A stretch of 64,000 nucleotides of DNA from Comamonadaceae bacterium (lineage in GTDB: Bacteria; Pseudomonadota; Gammaproteobacteria; Burkholderiales; Burkholderiaceae_C), in contig JAIXRJ010000012.1 of NCBI GenBank assembly GCA_027485235.1, forward strand, positions 1 through 64,000, in the 5' to 3' direction. A program made the translations under genes and the position numbers. The notes under the pieces are model-generated. The model ran no database searches. It was not told the origin of the DNA and saw nothing but the letters and a program-made list of their open reading frames with translations. This document shows positions 20,952-30,400 of the stretch, in pieces. How positions within the stretch are numbered: position 1 is the first letter of the stretch; every line of letters starts with the position of its first letter.

Positions 20952-21707
20952 GTGATACTGTACGAATACCCCTTCAACGAACGCATCCGCACTTACTTGC
21001 GCTTGCAGCAATTGTTCAACCGCATTGGACAACTGATGCCTCGCACCGAAGCGCTGGACCACCACTTTGCGCTGACCACCCTGTTCGAGATCATCGAGGT
21101 GGCTTCGCGCTCTGAACTCAAAACGGATGTGCTCAGAGATCTGGAGCGCCAAAAGCAGTTGTACAACGGCTACCGCGGCAACCCGGCCATTTCTGAAACA
21201 GCTTTGGACGGGCTGATTGGCCAACTCGACGAACACTTTGAAGCCCTGAACGAAGTCAGCGGCAAGATCGGCATGGGCCTGAGCGACAACGATTTCCTCA
21301 TGTCCTTGCGCAGCCGCGTGGTCATCCCCGGCGGCACCTGCGAATTTGACCTGCCGGCCTACCACGCTTGGCAACACCACGACGCAGACAGCCGCAAAGC
21401 TGACCTGGGCCTGTGGAGTGCGCCATTTGTGCCATTGGCCCAAACAATCCAATTGCTGCTAAAAATGTTGCGTGAATCGGGCACCAGTCAAAAAGTCATG
21501 GCCACCGCCGGACATCTGCAGCAGAACCTGCCGCAAGGCCGCAACTTCCAGCTGTTGCGTTTGAAAATCGATCCGGCCTTGGGCATCACACCCGAAATCA
21601 GTTGCAACCGCCTGATGGTCGCCATCCGCATGATGCAACAACAAAGCGATGGCCGGCTGGTCGCTACGGCCGAAGATGTGCCGTTTGAAATGTCTTTGTG
21701 TGCATGA
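20952..21707 (+). CDS. zapD: Cell division protein ZapD (DUF1342)
   Basis: 251 residues starting at a GTG (MILYEYPFNERIRTYLRL), the signature N-terminus of ZapD. The family bundles FtsZ protofilaments at the division ring. The C-terminal beta domain includes VVIPGGTCEFDLPAYHAW. It overlaps yacG by ATGA at 21704-21707. Confidence 0.95.
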   Translation: MILYEYPFNERIRTYLRLQQLFNRIGQLMPRTEALDHHFALTTLFEIIEVASRSELKTDVLRDLERQKQLYNGYRGNPAISETALDGLIGQLDEHFEALNEVSGKIGMGLSDNDFLMSLRSRVVIPGGTCEFDLPAYHAWQHHDADSRKADLGLWSAPFVPLAQTIQLLLKMLRESGTSQKVMATAGHLQQNLPQGRNFQLLRLKIDPALGITPEISCNRLMVAIRMMQQQSDGRLVATAEDVPFEMSLCA

Positions 21708-21922
21708 ACACAGCGAAGCCTTCGGAAACAAGCCTCCAGCCCCGCGAAGTGCGATGCCCGGCTTGCGCCGGTAAGAGCATTTACAGCAGCGCCAACCCCT
21801 ACCGTCCGTTTTGCAGCGCCCGCTGCAAAGGCGTTGACTTGGGCGCTTGGGCCAGTGAAGCATTCCGCATGCCTGAACCCACAGACCCTGCAGATGTTTG
21901 GGATGACACCCCAAAAGCCTGA
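21704..21922 (+). CDS. yacG: YacG zinc protein, DNA gyrase inhibitor
   Basis: 72 residues with a zinc knuckle formed by C18, C21, C37 and C41 (CPAC, then FCSARCKGVDLGAWA). The C-terminal tail is acidic. YacG in E. coli binds GyrB and inhibits gyrase. The ATG at 21704 overlaps the zapD stop, so I prefer it to the GTG two codons upstream. It is the last gene of the pilB-to-yacG run. Confidence 0.93.
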   Translation: MNTAKPSETSLQPREVRCPACAGKSIYSSANPYRPFCSARCKGVDLGAWASEAFRMPEPTDPADVWDDTPKA

Positions 21923-21966
21923 ATCGGCCCCCACAGACAGTGTCAGATGTCCGTGAATCGCCCAGA

Positions 21967-21992
21967 AAAAAGCCCGCTGGTGCGGGCTTTTT
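21967..21992. terminator. Bidirectional terminator between yacG and cytochrome c4
   Basis: AAAAAGCCCGC (21967-21977), loop TGGT, GCGGGCTTTTT (21982-21992): a perfect 11-bp stem with A/T tracts outside a GC core, working in both directions for the convergent genes. Its core is the same as the rppH-proB terminator. Confidence 0.92.
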
Positions 21993-22012
21993 CAATGCGT
22001 CAGGTCTGAAGA

Positions 22013-22672
22013 TCAACGGAACTTCGACTGAGGCACCACTTTCATGTCACCGTCCAAAGAGCCAATGTAGCCAGCCATGGCCTTGAGTTCAGCGTTGGAG
22101 AACTGCTTGGCAATGCCGCCCATCACGCCATTGTTGCGACCCCAAGTAGACTGGTTTTCAACCTTGTAGGACTTGAGGGCCACAAACAGGAAGTCTTTGT
22201 GTTGACCCGCGATCTTGGGATAACCAGGGTCAATCGGTTTGGAAAAGTTTTCCCCATGGCAAGAAATGCAAGCGCCCTTTTGAAGCAAAGCCGCCACTTT
22301 GGCATCAGGCGTCTTGGGGACCGTGGCCACTGGCTCGGTTTTGCCGTGCAACTCGTAGTAAGCGCCCAGATCGGCCATGTCTTGGTCACTCAGGCTGGCG
22401 GAAATGCCGCGCATGGTGGGGTGTTTGCGCTCGCCCTTTTTGTAGGCTTTCAGGGCCGACACGATGTACTTGGCATTCTGGCCGGAGATCATCGGCACCC
22501 GGTAAACCTCAGGAAAGCTGGCTTGATAGCCTTTGATGCCGTGGCAACCGATGCACATGGCGATCTTTTGCTCAGCGGCTTTGGCATCGCCCTTCACTTC
22601 TTGGGCTTGGGCGGAGATGGCGGTCACGGAAGCGACAGCCAGGGCAAACATCGACGACAACAGCTTGTTCAT
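22013..22672 (-). CDS. Dihaem cytochrome c4-type protein
   Basis: 219 residues with a Sec signal peptide (MNKLLSSMFALAVASVTAIS, cut after AQA). Two haem c sites are present, CIGCH at 40-44 and CISCH at 135-139, each followed by a methionine-containing segment (PTMRGIS and VMGGIAKQ) that can give the sixth ligand. Periplasmic electron carrier between the bc1 complex and terminal oxidases. Start at 22672 gives a clean signal peptide. It is divergent from moxR and convergent with yacG. Confidence 0.92.
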   Translation of the reverse strand: MNKLLSSMFALAVASVTAISAQAQEVKGDAKAAEQKIAMCIGCHGIKGYQASFPEVYRVPMISGQNAKYIVSALKAYKKGERKHPTMRGISASLSDQDMADLGAYYELHGKTEPVATVPKTPDAKVAALLQKGACISCHGENFSKPIDPGYPKIAGQHKDFLFVALKSYKVENQSTWGRNNGVMGGIAKQFSNAELKAMAGYIGSLDGDMKVVPQSKFR

Positions 22673-22733
22673 TTTGCTCAGACAATCCAAATGATTGGTA
22701 AAAATCAATTGCGGATTATATCGGGCTGGCCCT

Positions 22734-22739
22734 CATAAT
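22734..22739 (+). promoter_or_regulatory. Candidate -10 element of the moxR-tamB operon
   Basis: CATAAT in CCTCATAATCC, 38 bases before the moxR start. It lies in the 105-base divergent gap with the cytochrome gene, and no other promoter-like hexamer is obvious before tamB. No good -35 is visible. Confidence 0.35.
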
Positions 22740-22777
22740 CCTGACAAGTTTTTTCCTCCAGCCCCAGAGACCCCATC

Positions 22778-23620
22778 ATGAAATTTCAAGGTACCGAGAA
22801 TTACGTCGCCACGCAGGACTTGATGCTGGCCGTCAACGCTGCGATCACCCTCAAACGCCCCCTTTTGGTCAAGGGTGAACCCGGCACCGGCAAAACCATG
22901 TTGGCCGAAGAAGTGTCCGAAGCCTTGGGCCTGCCCCTGTTGCAGTGGCACATCAAGTCGACCACCAAGGCCCAGCAAGGCCTTTACGAATACGACGCTG
23001 TGAGCCGTCTGCGGGACAGCCAACTGGGTGAAGAAAAAGTCAAAGACATCGAGAACTACATCATCAAGGGCGTGCTCTGGCAAGCGTTCACGTCCGAGAC
23101 CCAGGTGGCCATCCTGATCGACGAGATCGACAAGGCCGACATCGAGTTCCCGAACGATTTGCTGCGCGAGATCGACCGCATGGAGTTCTATTGTTATGAG
23201 ACACGGCAGTTGATCAAGGCCAAGACCCGCCCGCTGGTGTTCATCACCTCCAACAACGAAAAAGAGTTGCCCGATGCCTTCTTGCGCCGTTGCTTCTTTC
23301 ACTACATCAAGTTCCCCGAAGCGGACACCATGCGCCAGATCGTGGACGTGCACTTCCCCACGCTCAAGAAAGACCTGTTGGCTTTGGCCCTCAAGACCTT
23401 TTACGACGTGCGCGGCCTGCCGGGACTGAAGAAAAAACCTTCCACCAGCGAATTGCTCGACTGGTTGAAACTGCTGGTGGCCGAAGACATCCCGCTCGAA
23501 GCCTTACAAAGCGCCGACCAGAAGGTTTCGGTGCCCCCGCTGGTGGGTGCCTTGCTCAAAAATGAGCAGGACGTGACCTTGTTTGAAAAGCTGGTTTTCA
23601 TGAACCAGCGCAACCGCTGA
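22778..23620 (+). CDS. MoxR-family AAA+ ATPase
   Basis: 280 residues. Walker A GEPGTGKT at 33-40, Walker B ILIDEIDKADIEFPND, sensor 1 FITSNNEKELPDAFLRRC with the arginine finger. MoxR ATPases act as chaperones that insert cofactors or metals, normally with a VWA-domain partner; the partner here is at 24497. It is first in a run of six closely spaced genes ending with tamB. Confidence 0.93.
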   Translation: MKFQGTENYVATQDLMLAVNAAITLKRPLLVKGEPGTGKTMLAEEVSEALGLPLLQWHIKSTTKAQQGLYEYDAVSRLRDSQLGEEKVKDIENYIIKGVLWQAFTSETQVAILIDEIDKADIEFPNDLLREIDRMEFYCYETRQLIKAKTRPLVFITSNNEKELPDAFLRRCFFHYIKFPEADTMRQIVDVHFPTLKKDLLALALKTFYDVRGLPGLKKKPSTSELLDWLKLLVAEDIPLEALQSADQKVSVPPLVGALLKNEQDVTLFEKLVFMNQRNR

Positions 23621-23630
23621 GACAGACCCA

Positions 23631-23867
23631 ATGAGCACACCCAACCCCTTCATGGAGGGCATCTCGGACGCCGTGGGATTTGTCGGCGGTGCCCTGGCGG
23701 GCTATTGGGCTGGCAAATTGTTGGGCCTGAACATCTTCAGCGCCGGTTACGACTACGCCAGCATTGGGGGCATCTTGCTGGTCGGCCTGGGCGGCGGCGG
23801 GGGTTTGCAGATTGCGCGCTACTGGCGAAGCCAACAAAAAGCCAAAGACGCCGACCACGACAACTAA
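23631..23867 (+). CDS. Small glycine-rich membrane protein
   Basis: 78 residues with two hydrophobic, glycine-rich segments (about 13-34 and 42-60) and a basic/polar C-terminus (YWRSQQKAKDADHDN). It looks like a small inner-membrane protein with a helical hairpin. I do not recognise a named family. It lies 10 bases after moxR and 2 bases before the GNAT gene, so it is certainly in the same operon. Confidence 0.75.
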   Translation: MSTPNPFMEGISDAVGFVGGALAGYWAGKLLGLNIFSAGYDYASIGGILLVGLGGGGGLQIARYWRSQQKAKDADHDN

Positions 23868-23869
23868 CC

Positions 23870-24481
23870 ATGAGCCACTGGACCGCACCCACGCCACTTC
23901 CGGGTCAGCATGTGCATCTCGTGCCCTTGTCACACGCGCACCACGATGACTTGGCGCAAGCTGTACGCGATGGCGAGCTGTGGCAGCTGTGGACCACCAC
24001 CATCCCCAGCCCTGCAGGCATGGCGGCCGAAATCAGCCGCCGCCTGGACTTGCAGACCCAAGGCAAGATGTGGCCATTCGCGGTGATCGATCCTGCCACA
24101 GCCCAAGCCGTGGGCATGACGACTTACATGAACATCGATGCGACCAACCGACGGGTCGAAATCGGCTCGACCTGGTACCGCCAAAGCGTGCAGCGCAGCG
24201 CCGTCAACACCGAAGCCAAGCGCTTGCTGCTGGCCTACGCTTTTGAGTCTTTGAACTGCATCGCAGTCGAGTTCCGCACCCACTTTTTCAACCAGCCCAG
24301 TCGCCGCGCCATCGAGCGCTTGGGCGCCAAGCTCGACGGCGTGCTGCGCAGCCACCAAATCAACCCCCACCCTCTGGGCGCTGGCGCACTGCGCGACACC
24401 TGCGTTTACAGCATCATCGCGAGCGAATGGCCCGCCGTCAAAGCCCACTTGGACCACCAACTCAACCGCGTGCGCGCCTGA
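23870..24481 (+). CDS. GNAT-family N-acetyltransferase (RimJ/RimL-like)
   Basis: 203 residues. Starts MSHWTAPTPLPGQHVHLVPLS; the central MNIDATNRRVEIGSTWYRQSVQRSAVNTEAK stretch (positions about 85-115) contains the acetyl-CoA-binding turn, followed by FESLNCIAVEFRTHFFNQPSRRAIERLGAK typical of the RimJ/RimL subgroup. Likely acetylates a protein N-terminus or a small amine; the target is unknown. It is embedded between moxR and the VWA gene, which is unusual and suggests a linked substrate. Confidence 0.85.
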   Translation: MSHWTAPTPLPGQHVHLVPLSHAHHDDLAQAVRDGELWQLWTTTIPSPAGMAAEISRRLDLQTQGKMWPFAVIDPATAQAVGMTTYMNIDATNRRVEIGSTWYRQSVQRSAVNTEAKRLLLAYAFESLNCIAVEFRTHFFNQPSRRAIERLGAKLDGVLRSHQINPHPLGAGALRDTCVYSIIASEWPAVKAHLDHQLNRVRA

Positions 24482-24496
24482 GAACGGAGACCCGTC

Positions 24497-25681
24497 ATGC
24501 TGATCGACTTTTTCTACACCCTTCGCGCCGCCAAGCTGCCCGTGTCGGTGCGTGAGTACCTCACCTTGCTCGAGGCCTTGCAGGCCAATGTGGTGGGCCC
24601 GGCGTCCGAGGCTTGCAGCATCGACGACTTCTACCACCTGGCCCGTACGGTGATGGTCAAGGACGAAAAGCACTTTGACAAGTTCGACAAGGCTTTTGGT
24701 GCCTACTTCAAGGGTGTGGAAATGCTGACCGATTTCACCAAAGAAGTCCCGCTGGACTGGCTGGAAAAGATTCTGCAAAAAGAACTCACACCCGAGCAAA
24801 AAGCCGCCATCGAAAAAATGGGCTGGGACGAGTTGATGGAGACTTTGAAGAAGCGCCTGGAAGAACAAAAAGAACGCCACGAAGGCGGCAACAAGTGGAT
24901 CGGCACAGGTGGCACCTCCCCATTTGGCAACGGCGGCCACAACCCGCAAGGCATCCGCATCGGCGGCAAAGGCGGCAACCGCAGTGCGGTGAAAGTGTGG
25001 GAACAACGCGCCTACAAAGACTACGACGACCAACAAGAACTGGGCACGCGCAACATCAAGGTGGCACTGCGCCGCCTGCGCCGCTTTGCCCGCGAAGGCT
25101 CGGTGGAAGAGTTGGACTTGGACGGCACCATCCGCAAAACCGCGGCCAACGCCGGGTATCTGGACATCCTGATGCGCCCGGAGCGACACAACAACGTGAA
25201 AGTGCTGCTGCTCATGGACGTGGGCGGCACCATGGACGACCACATCGCCCGGGTGGAAGAAATGTTTTCTGCGGTCAAAGCCGAGTTCAAACACCTCGAT
25301 TTTTATTACTTCCACAACTGTGTCTACGACTTCATGTGGAAGAACAACAAACGCCGCTATGCCGAGAAGTTCCCGACCTGGGACATCTTGCGCAAATACA
25401 ACAAGGACTACAAGCTGATCTTCATCGGGGACGCGACCATGAGTCCCTATGAGATTTTGCAAAAAGGCGGCAGCGTCGAATACAACAACGAAGAAGCGGG
25501 CGCCGAGTGGTTGCAGCGCTTGACGCACACCTTCCCCAAATTCGCCTGGATCAACCCCGAGCCGCAAGGCGTTTGGCAATACCGCCAGAGCATCTCCATC
25601 GTGCAGCAACTGATGAGCAACCGCATGTTCCCGCTCACCCTCAAGGGCCTGGAAGATGCGATGCGCTTATTGAGCAAGTGA
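24497..25681 (+). CDS. VWA-domain protein (CoxE-like), partner of MoxR
   Basis: 394 residues. The N-terminus (LIDFFYTLRAAKLPVSVREYL) and VWA core are of the CoxE/YehP-like type. The metal site, normally DxSxS, reads DVGGT at 241-245 in LLLMDVGGTMDDHI, so both serines are replaced by glycine/threonine; the later YKLIFIGDATMSPYE segment is intact. This degenerate form is, to my knowledge, usual for the subgroup. MoxR-VWA pairs work together on protein or cofactor maturation. Its stop codon overlaps the tamA start (GTGA), so the two are translationally coupled. Confidence 0.88.
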   Translation: MLIDFFYTLRAAKLPVSVREYLTLLEALQANVVGPASEACSIDDFYHLARTVMVKDEKHFDKFDKAFGAYFKGVEMLTDFTKEVPLDWLEKILQKELTPEQKAAIEKMGWDELMETLKKRLEEQKERHEGGNKWIGTGGTSPFGNGGHNPQGIRIGGKGGNRSAVKVWEQRAYKDYDDQQELGTRNIKVALRRLRRFAREGSVEELDLDGTIRKTAANAGYLDILMRPERHNNVKVLLLMDVGGTMDDHIARVEEMFSAVKAEFKHLDFYYFHNCVYDFMWKNNKRRYAEKFPTWDILRKYNKDYKLIFIGDATMSPYEILQKGGSVEYNNEEAGAEWLQRLTHTFPKFAWINPEPQGVWQYRQSISIVQQLMSNRMFPLTLKGLEDAMRLLSK

Positions 25682-27465
25682 GTCCACGCACCGGCCTGTC
25701 TGGTCTGTTGTTGGCCTGTGCCCTGTGGGGCACACCCGCTCTGGCCGACACGCCGACGCGAGAGGCTCTGGCATTCGAGCTGAACATCCAAGCCCATACA
25801 GCCGACGTCGCTTCATGGCTGGCGCAGCACCTGGAACTGCAGCGCTACAAGCAATTGCAGGACCTGAACGACCAGGAAATAAAGCAATTGCTGCGCGATG
25901 CCGATGTGCAAGCGCGCGATTTGTTGGCCTCGCTCGGTTACTTCAGCCCCCAATTGAGCTGGCAACTCGACGAGCAACCTTCGCTCACACCACCGCGAAT
26001 CGTTCGTCTGGACGTCCAAGTCGGCGTGGCAGCAAGGATTTCGCAAGTGCAAATTCAGTGGCAAGGCGACATCGAGCACCAGCGCGACGCGGCCCAGCAG
26101 CGCGAACAAGTGGTCTCGCAATGGGCCCTGCCGGCTGGACTTGAATTCAGTCAAACCGCATGGTCCCAAGCCAAAACCCAGGCCTTGAAATCGGTACAAG
26201 CCGAACGTTACCCTGAGGCCCGCATCGCTTTGAGCCAGGCCCGCGTCGATGTCCAAAGCCAGCAAGTCGCGCTGAGCCTCACCATCGACTCGGGCCCCTT
26301 GGTCACGATCGGTCCTCTGCTCATTTCAGGCGCTGAACGCTACAGCCTCGAACTGGTCGAACGCTTGGCGCATTTGACGCCGGGAGCCGTCTACCAACAG
26401 AACGATTTGCTGATGGCTCAGCAACGCCTGGTGGCGAGTGGTTTTTACGATGCAGTGTTTGTCTCGCTGGACAGCCCGGCCTCCGCAGAGGGCACACCCG
26501 TCAAGGTGGAACTGAAGGAAACACTGCGCCAGAAATGGGTCGTGGGTCTGGGCGTGCGCAGTGACACCGGGCCCCGTCTCACGGCCGAATACACCCACCT
26601 TCGACTGCCACGGCTGGACTGGCGCGCCGCGACCAAACTGTCGGTGGACCCACACCTGCAGTCCTGGAGCCTGGACATGCTTGCGCTGCCGGACCCCCAA
26701 CTTTGGCGCTGGCACGGTGCCACACAGTTGGCGCGACAGCAGTTCGTGGGCTATGAGGTGAGCAGCCAGCGCTGGCGTTATGGCCGTACCCAGCGCGAGG
26801 ACCGAACCGACCGTTCGTACTACGCGCAATACGATGCCTCGTCCAGCACCGGCAGCTTGGTCGGTCAACGCGAGTCGGTCAGCGGCAACTACGCCTGGAC
26901 CTGGCGTCGCTTTGACAGTTTGCCTTTCCCGACACGGGGCATTGGCGGCAGCCTCGAGTTGGGCTCCGGCCTGAGTTTAGGCTCGCAAAGCGAACCTTTC
27001 GCACGCTGGCTGGCACGGGCCATGTGGTTGCAACCCTTGGGCCGCACTTCGGGTCGCTTGGCCTTGCGTGCCGAAGCTGGCGGCGTCATCAGCCGCGACA
27101 CCAGCGGGCTGCCAACAACACAGTTGTTCGTGGCCGGCGGGGAGAACAGCGTGCGCGGTTATGCCAACGCCAGCATTGGCGTGGCCCAAGACAACGGCGC
27201 CATTGCCGCTGGCCGTTACTTGGCCACAGGCAGCGTGGAATGGCAGCGCCCCATCCGCTGGAACCAGCAACGCACCGACTGGGAAAGCGCGGTGTTCGTC
27301 GATGCCGGTACCGTGACCGATGACGTGCATCGTTTGCAAACCAAAATCGGCTACGGCGTGGGCGCACGTTGGCGCAGCCCGATCGGACCCTTGCGCATGG
27401 ACTTGGCTTACGGCCAAACGCCGAAAAAACTGCGCTTGCATTTGAGCGTGGGCTTTGTTTTTTGA
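25678..27465 (+). CDS. tamA: Outer-membrane Omp85-family translocation factor TamA
   Basis: 595 residues. Signal peptide from a GTG start (MSPRTGLSGLLLACALWGTP, cut after ALA). POTRA-like repeats follow (about 25-260), then a 16-strand Omp85 barrel containing the GGENSVRGYANASIG motif near 485 and ending SVGFVF, an aromatic-terminated last strand. With inner-membrane-anchored TamB it forms the TAM envelope export/lipid transport module. The GTG overlaps the stop of the VWA gene and the TGA overlaps the tamB ATG. Confidence 0.9.
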   Translation: MSPRTGLSGLLLACALWGTPALADTPTREALAFELNIQAHTADVASWLAQHLELQRYKQLQDLNDQEIKQLLRDADVQARDLLASLGYFSPQLSWQLDEQPSLTPPRIVRLDVQVGVAARISQVQIQWQGDIEHQRDAAQQREQVVSQWALPAGLEFSQTAWSQAKTQALKSVQAERYPEARIALSQARVDVQSQQVALSLTIDSGPLVTIGPLLISGAERYSLELVERLAHLTPGAVYQQNDLLMAQQRLVASGFYDAVFVSLDSPASAEGTPVKVELKETLRQKWVVGLGVRSDTGPRLTAEYTHLRLPRLDWRAATKLSVDPHLQSWSLDMLALPDPQLWRWHGATQLARQQFVGYEVSSQRWRYGRTQREDRTDRSYYAQYDASSSTGSLVGQRESVSGNYAWTWRRFDSLPFPTRGIGGSLELGSGLSLGSQSEPFARWLARAMWLQPLGRTSGRLALRAEAGGVISRDTSGLPTTQLFVAGGENSVRGYANASIGVAQDNGAIAAGRYLATGSVEWQRPIRWNQQRTDWESAVFVDAGTVTDDVHRLQTKIGYGVGARWRSPIGPLRMDLAYGQTPKKLRLHLSVGFVF

Positions 27466-30400
27466 TGCCCAACCGCCCCAACAGCCCCGACAAAATGCCA
27501 CGCAAAACACACCGTGGCCTGGTGGCGTGGCTGACCGCCCTCCCCCTCCCCCTCGCCCTCACGCTCGCACTGGGACTGGTGTGGTGGTGGTCTGGGACGT
27601 CCGGGTCTTTGGGCAGCAGCTTGCGCGCCATCGCCTGGCTTTTGCCAGCGGGTCAAAGCCTGCACGCCAGTCAGGTTCAAGGCAGCTTGCGCCATGGCGG
27701 ACAAGTGGGGCAATTGCAATGGGGAAAAGCAGGCCTTCAGCTCGAGATGCTGGACCTCGACTTGAAAATGGACTGGTCCCGTTTGGCCCTGCTGCGCAGC
27801 TTGCCGCTCAGCGAGTTGTCCATGGGCCAGCTGAAGATCACGGACCGCCTTCCCGCCAGCGATCCAAAGGCCCTGCAGACCTTGCAGTGGCCGCTGCACG
27901 TTGATGTGGCTTGGCAAGTGGCGCAACTGGCGGTGACGGGCCCAGCGAACTTTGCTGCCAGTGGCCTGCGAGGAAGCTACCGTTACAACGGCTTGGTGCA
28001 CACGCTGGACATGCCCAACATGGTCGTGGCGCAAGGCCAATACACGCTGCAGGCCAGCTTGCAGGCGGCCGCGCCCATGTCGCTCAAGGCGGCATTGCAA
28101 GGGCAAGTTCAGGTGTCAGGCACCCCCCGCCAGACCCCGGTACGACTGCACGCGCAAGCCACGGCGCAGGGCACCCTCTCTGGCTCAGACGCCCAATTGA
28201 ACTTGCAGGCGCAATGGCACCCCGATCCCGCCACCCCTTCGGCCCAGCCCATGCAGTTGACCTTGGAGGCCCGCATTCAACCGTGGCAAAAGCAGCCCGT
28301 CATGCAGGCTGAGGCTCAGTGGCAACACCTGAACCTCGCAGCCCTGTGGCCAGGCATGCCCACAACCTTGTTGACCGGACAAAGCTCGGTCACACCCGAG
28401 GGCCCCGATTGGCGTGTCCAAGCGCAACTGACCAACCACATGCCGGGACCTTGGGACCAACAAGCCCTGCCTTTGAGCCAATTGCAGCTGCGCCTGCACG
28501 GGCACACGGATCAATGGCAGCTGGACCACTTGGACGCGCAGCTGGGTGGCGGTCGCATCCAAGTCCAAGGCCAGCAAACCGCAGCCGGATGGACCGGCCA
28601 AATTCAAGTGGCGGCCGTGCAGGCCGTCCAATTGCACACGGCATTGAGCAGCGCCATCATGCAAGGTCACATTCAGGCCCAAACCACATCTGGCCAAGCC
28701 GTGTCTTTTGTAGCCGCACTTTCTGCCGTGCCGGGCGGTCCCAAAACACCCAGCGGCTTGCACTGGGATCAACTGCAACTGCAAGGCCGCTGGCAGGCCT
28801 CGCAATGGGACATTCAGGCGCTGGACCTGCAAGTGGCCGACGCGCACCTGCAAGGGCACTTCACACTCCAGCCCGCGCAATCCTCTGCGCAAGGACAGTT
28901 GACGCTGAAGCTGCCGGGCCTGAATGCCCAAGCCGAAGGCCTGTTGGCACCACAACACGGCCAAGGCCAAGCGGACATCCGCATCAGCGACGCGACGCTG
29001 AGCATGGCGTGGTTGCGCCGCTGGCCGGGCTGGGCCGAAAGACTGCAGGCTTGGCAAGCCCAGGGCACAGGCGAGCTCAAGGTCCAGTGGCAAGGCGGCT
29101 ACGCGCAAACCCAGACGCCGATTCAAGTGAGCGCCTCACTGCCGCGCCTGAGCTACCAAACGCCAGGCGGCGAACCCTGGCAAGTGCAGCAGGCAATTTT
29201 GGAGGTGCAAGGTCCACAAAGCGCTTTGCGAGCACAGCTTGAAACGCGGCTGCAACACGGCGCGCAAAGCCTGCAATGGCAAAGCCGCTGGAGCGCATCC
29301 AGCCCGCCTGCGGGCCAAGCCGAATGGCTCGGCCGCATCGAAAGCAGCTCGGCCGTGATCAGCGCGCCTGCGGGCACTCCCGTCAACGGCCTCAAGCAAA
29401 GCGCCGGCGCAACCATGAGCTGGAAAGCCCAACTGCAAGATCCCGTGGCTTGGCAGGGGTCCTTTGTGGGAGCGCAGCGGTCGGCGCGTTGGCAAGCGGG
29501 TCAGCTCTTGTGGCAAGGGCCCACGTCCGGGCAGGCCCGCATGGCATGGGATGCCGGGCAATGGCAAGGCCGCTACGCCGGCACACCCCGTCCGAGCACG
29601 CTGCAACGCCAGCCTTCGGCCACGCAATTTTCCGCCCGCATGGAAGACCTGCCCTTGGCCTGGATACCCGTGGTTCTGCCCGACGAGATCCAAAGCGACT
29701 TGCTGCTCAAAGGCCATCTGAAGTTGTCCCAAAGCGAATCCCTGCAGCTGAGGGCCGTGCTGGAACGCAGCCGCGGCGACTTGCGCATCAGCCCAGACAA
29801 CGCCGCCGGGCAGCGCATACAGGCGGGTCTGAGCGAGGCGCGTGTTGACGTTTTGATCGATGGCGAGAATGCCCAGGCACAACTGCATTGGCAAAGCGAG
29901 CAAATGGGCCAAGCCCAGGCACTGGTGCAGACCCGTTTGAGCCCACTCTCCGACGGCTGGCACTGGCCTGAACAAGCCCCTGTGTCGGGATGGGTGAAAA
30001 CCCAGCTGCCGCGCTTGGGGGCTTGGTCTTTGCTGGCGCCACCGGGCTGGCGGGTGCAAGGCACCCTGGACGCCAAAATCGACTTGTCAGGCACCCGAGC
30101 CCAGCCGCAATGGCAAGGCCATGTGCAAGCAGACAACCTGGCGCTGCGTTCGGCCGTGCAAGGCATCGAGTTCAGCCAAGGCCAGCTGCGCGCTCGCGTG
30201 CAAGGGCAACAAGTGATGTTGGAACAACTGAGCTTGCGCGGGGCTGGCGCACAAGGCGGTGAGCTGCAAGCCCAAGGCCAACTGAACTGGCTGCCTCCCA
30301 GCGCTGCTGCAGCCAATCCCTCGGCCATGGGACATGTCAACATGGTCCTGCAAATGACGGCCACAAAGCTGCGCGTGAGCAACCGGGCAGACCGTCGCCT

